Source: Ruegeria sp. AD91A
Lineage (GTDB): Bacteria > Pseudomonadota > Alphaproteobacteria > Rhodobacterales > Rhodobacteraceae
Assembly (NCBI RefSeq): GCF_003443535.1
Contig: NZ_CP031946.1
Location: 3,103,001 to 3,167,000 of the forward strand
Direction: 5' to 3'
DNA: 64,000 bases
Shown here piece by piece: positions 63,201 through 64,000 of this stretch. The translations under genes were made by a program, and so were the position numbers. The notes beneath the pieces were generated by a model. That model saw nothing but the letters and a program-made list of their open reading frames with translations, searched no databases and was not told the origin of the DNA. Each line of letters opens with the position of its first letter. Position 1 is the stretch's first letter.

Positions 63201-64000
63201 GGCTTGACCCCAATAACAGGGTGCGGCGGCAAGACAGGCGCGGTCAGGCGACGCTCAACCGGGCGGCCCGAGCCATCGGCCAGTCGGGCGATGATCTCGA
63301 CCTCGATCGGCTTTCCTTCAGTCTCTAATGCAGGGACTTCGACCGCCACAGTTGCTTGACCCGCCGTGTCTGTGTGCATGTCACCGAAATATGTGCTCTT
63401 GATCGAGGTCTCTGCATCATAGCGACCAAAGCGATAACCTCCGTAGCCCGGAACCGTGTCCGCCGGGCGCGCGATGACCTGCCCATCGATGCTCAGGTCA
63501 GACCCCGGCACACCAAACAGATAGCGCGCGTCGATCGAGAGTGGTGGACTATCGCCGGGGCGCAAGGGTGCGTCGGGCAGGGTCAGGTCAAAATCGATAC
63601 GTTCGGGCAGGAAATCCTCGACGAGCACGGTCTGACGCGCCAGTGCATCGCCCTTGGGATCGGATTTGATTTCAATCTTCCATGCGCCACGCGGCACGTC
63701 TGCGGCCACAGGCAGGGCAAAGACATGACCCCCGGCAACGCCGCCATCCGAGACAGACCGGCGGTATTCCACCCCGTCCGGGCGATACAGGATTGCAGTC
63801 AGAGGCAGGCCCTCAATGGCCAGCGCCTTACCATCGCGGGACAGGGCAGTGACATGGATCACCTCTCCAGCCCGATAAGCACCTCGGTCGGTGGTCAGAA
63901 AGACATCGACCGGCCCCGCCGGCGCGCGCCCTTCAACGCCGCGATCCGACAGGTCAAAGGCAGGATCGGTCAGCGAGAGAAAGCTGAAATCGCTGTCATC
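60266..64000 (-). CDS. Bacterial alpha-2-macroglobulin (YfhM-like), N terminus beyond the window
   Basis: The frame is open from the window edge (64000) to a stop at 60266: 1244 residues. Visible features are a macroglobulin-type segment near the edge (D-R-G-V-E-G-R-A-P, V-F-L-T-T-D-R-G-A-Y-R-A-G-E-V), the bait/MG7 region, the A2M domain (I-D-I-P-L-P-A-F-N-G-T-V-R-L-M-A-V-A-W) and the thioester motif G-C-T-E-Q in Y-P-Y-G-C-T-E-Q-I-T-S-K. These proteins trap proteases that enter the periplasm and work with PBP1C on damaged cell wall. Bacterial members are about 1500-1800 residues, so a few hundred residues with the signal peptide are missing here. Confidence 0.95.
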   Translation of the reverse strand, partial: DDSDFSFLSLTDPAFDLSDRGVEGRAPAGPVDVFLTTDRGAYRAGEVIHVTALSRDGKALAIEGLPLTAILYRPDGVEYRRSVSDGGVAGGHVFALPVAADVPRGAWKIEIKSDPKGDALARQTVLVEDFLPERIDFDLTLPDAPLRPGDSPPLSIDARYLFGVPGSDLSIDGQVIARPADTVPGYGGYRFGRYDAETSIKSTYFGDMHTDTAGQATVAVEVPALETEGKPIEVEIIARLADGSGRPVERRLTAPVLPPHPVIGVKPLFDEVIPEGTEAAFEIVGLSPDLTPSPMRLRWTLNKVETRYQWYQLYGNWNWEPTTRRSRVATGEVDVSTDPLTLTQPVKWGRYELVVQRVDGTYAETAIDFHAGWYQAADASTTPDRLEMSLDRDSYRIGDTAQLRIVPRMAGVAQIEVLSNRLLHRQMVEVPEGETLIPIEVTKDWGAGAYVTATVIRPMDVAAGQNPARAMGVAHASIDPEDHKLSVTVDVPEVIAPRQTQKARIRVENAADNDPVWLTLAAVDVGILNLTGFESPDPQGYYFGQRRLGVDLRDVYGRLIDGMTGAMGTVRSGGDSDNGMRRQSPPPTQDLMAVFSGPVEIGADGEVEIDIPLPAFNGTVRLMAVAWSHKAVGQAEAEMIVRDPVVVTASLPRFLAPGDQSRMRLEIVHADGTPGEMALGLTASNGLELGAAPASFVLEDGGKAVFEIPITASAVGDPEISVSITTPDGRDLSQTLRMPVRANDPVIAQTRRFALGAGDSFLFSQDVFDGFQPGSAKAILSAGALAKFDTPGLLDQLNRYPYGCTEQITSKALPLLYLSSVAQASGLGDGPVVDQRIGDSIRSILTRQAANGAFGLWRAGSGDFWLDAYVTDFLSRARTQGHPVPDRAFAQAMDNLRNRVNYAPDFDEGGQDIAYALMVLAREGAASMGDLRYYADVKGDAFDTPLAAAQLGAALASYGDQTRADSMFNRAALMLDRQQNQQQNVWRADYGTYLRDAAGLLTLAVGAGSEAIDRDALIQRVSTGRTPLSTQEATWSLLAAHELVSDTTESGLMVNGAPVSGPFVKVLQSGQADDINIMAADGQATDITLTITGIPESPPEAGGTGYAIERQYYSMDGDLIDANSFAVGDRFVTVLQVTPFESGGARLMVDDPLSAGIEIDNPSLLRSGDVRALDWLDLSDATHTEFRSDRFLAAVDLSGRERVTLAYVARAVTPGVFHHPAASVEDMYRPQNRARTSTRQVEVQ

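Noticed and set aside
61799-63328. 509-codon plus-strand ORF
   Set aside because: It is the antisense shadow of the alpha-2-macroglobulin gene in GC-rich DNA.

Overview
This 64 kb window comes from an alphaproteobacterium, most likely a marine Roseobacter-group member of the Rhodobacterales. The evidence is the combination of a form I aerobic CO dehydrogenase operon, ImuB and DnaE2 genes behind alphaproteobacterial LexA boxes (GTTC-N7-GTTC), an NDUFS6-type zinc-finger protein, and promoters that match the Rhodobacter sphaeroides sigmaE (RpoE/ChrR, singlet-oxygen response) consensus. Both ends cut a gene: an EamA transporter on the left and an alpha-2-macroglobulin on the right. No rRNA, tRNA or CRISPR array was seen.

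Layout. 1-5.2 kb: EamA exporter, small secreted or lipoprotein genes, a DUF805 membrane protein and a frameshifted SdiA-regulated-like gene. 5.5-9.5 kb: a phospholipase D-type lipoprotein, a three-gene operon (secreted protein, tspO, CIA30-like), a SnoaL-like protein and a glyoxalase-family remnant. 9.5-17.1 kb: a light-repair block made of a tightly coupled four-gene operon (photolyase, a 45-residue DUF2256 zinc protein, a domain-permuted FAD-binding photolyase-like protein, and a (6-4)-photolyase-like protein that seems to have lost its Fe-S ligands), then a DCC thiol protein, an ABC1/UbiB kinase and DUF427. 17.3-20.5 kb: aminotransferase, lactonase-like hydrolase, SDR and an XdhC remnant. 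20.5-29.6 kb: CO dehydrogenase genes coxM-S-L-D-E, XdhC-like, MocA-like, an unannotated 33-residue ORF and coxG, with an MHYT-LytTR regulator upstream. 29.8-30.5 kb: an internally deleted IS5-family transposase. 30.5-35.7 kb: a flavin oxidoreductase / chalcone-isomerase-fold / GPH-type transporter / DUF3833 operon divergent from an SDR. 35.7-43.6 kb: imuB, a small I78-type lipoprotein, glutathione-dependent formaldehyde dehydrogenase, EamA exporter, truncated globin and dnaE2. 43.6-51.5 kb: mixed housekeeping genes including polA. 51.5-58.2 kb: MoxR-DUF58-BatA-like-VWA-like operon. 58.2-64 kb: pbpC and alpha-2-macroglobulin.

Main new observation. Four start regions in the window share a (T/A)GATCC-N18-TAnnnn element placed 20-29 bases before the start codon. 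They lie before the tspO operon, before the photolyase operon, and back to back between the flavin oxidoreductase operon and its divergent SDR. All four have exactly 18 bases of spacing, and the two bases before TA are always CG. The simplest reading is that these dispersed loci form part of one singlet-oxygen/light-stress regulon combining DNA photorepair, lipid or flavin chemistry and TspO. The SOS genes imuB and dnaE2 form a second small regulon of two scattered members, with no imuA in view.
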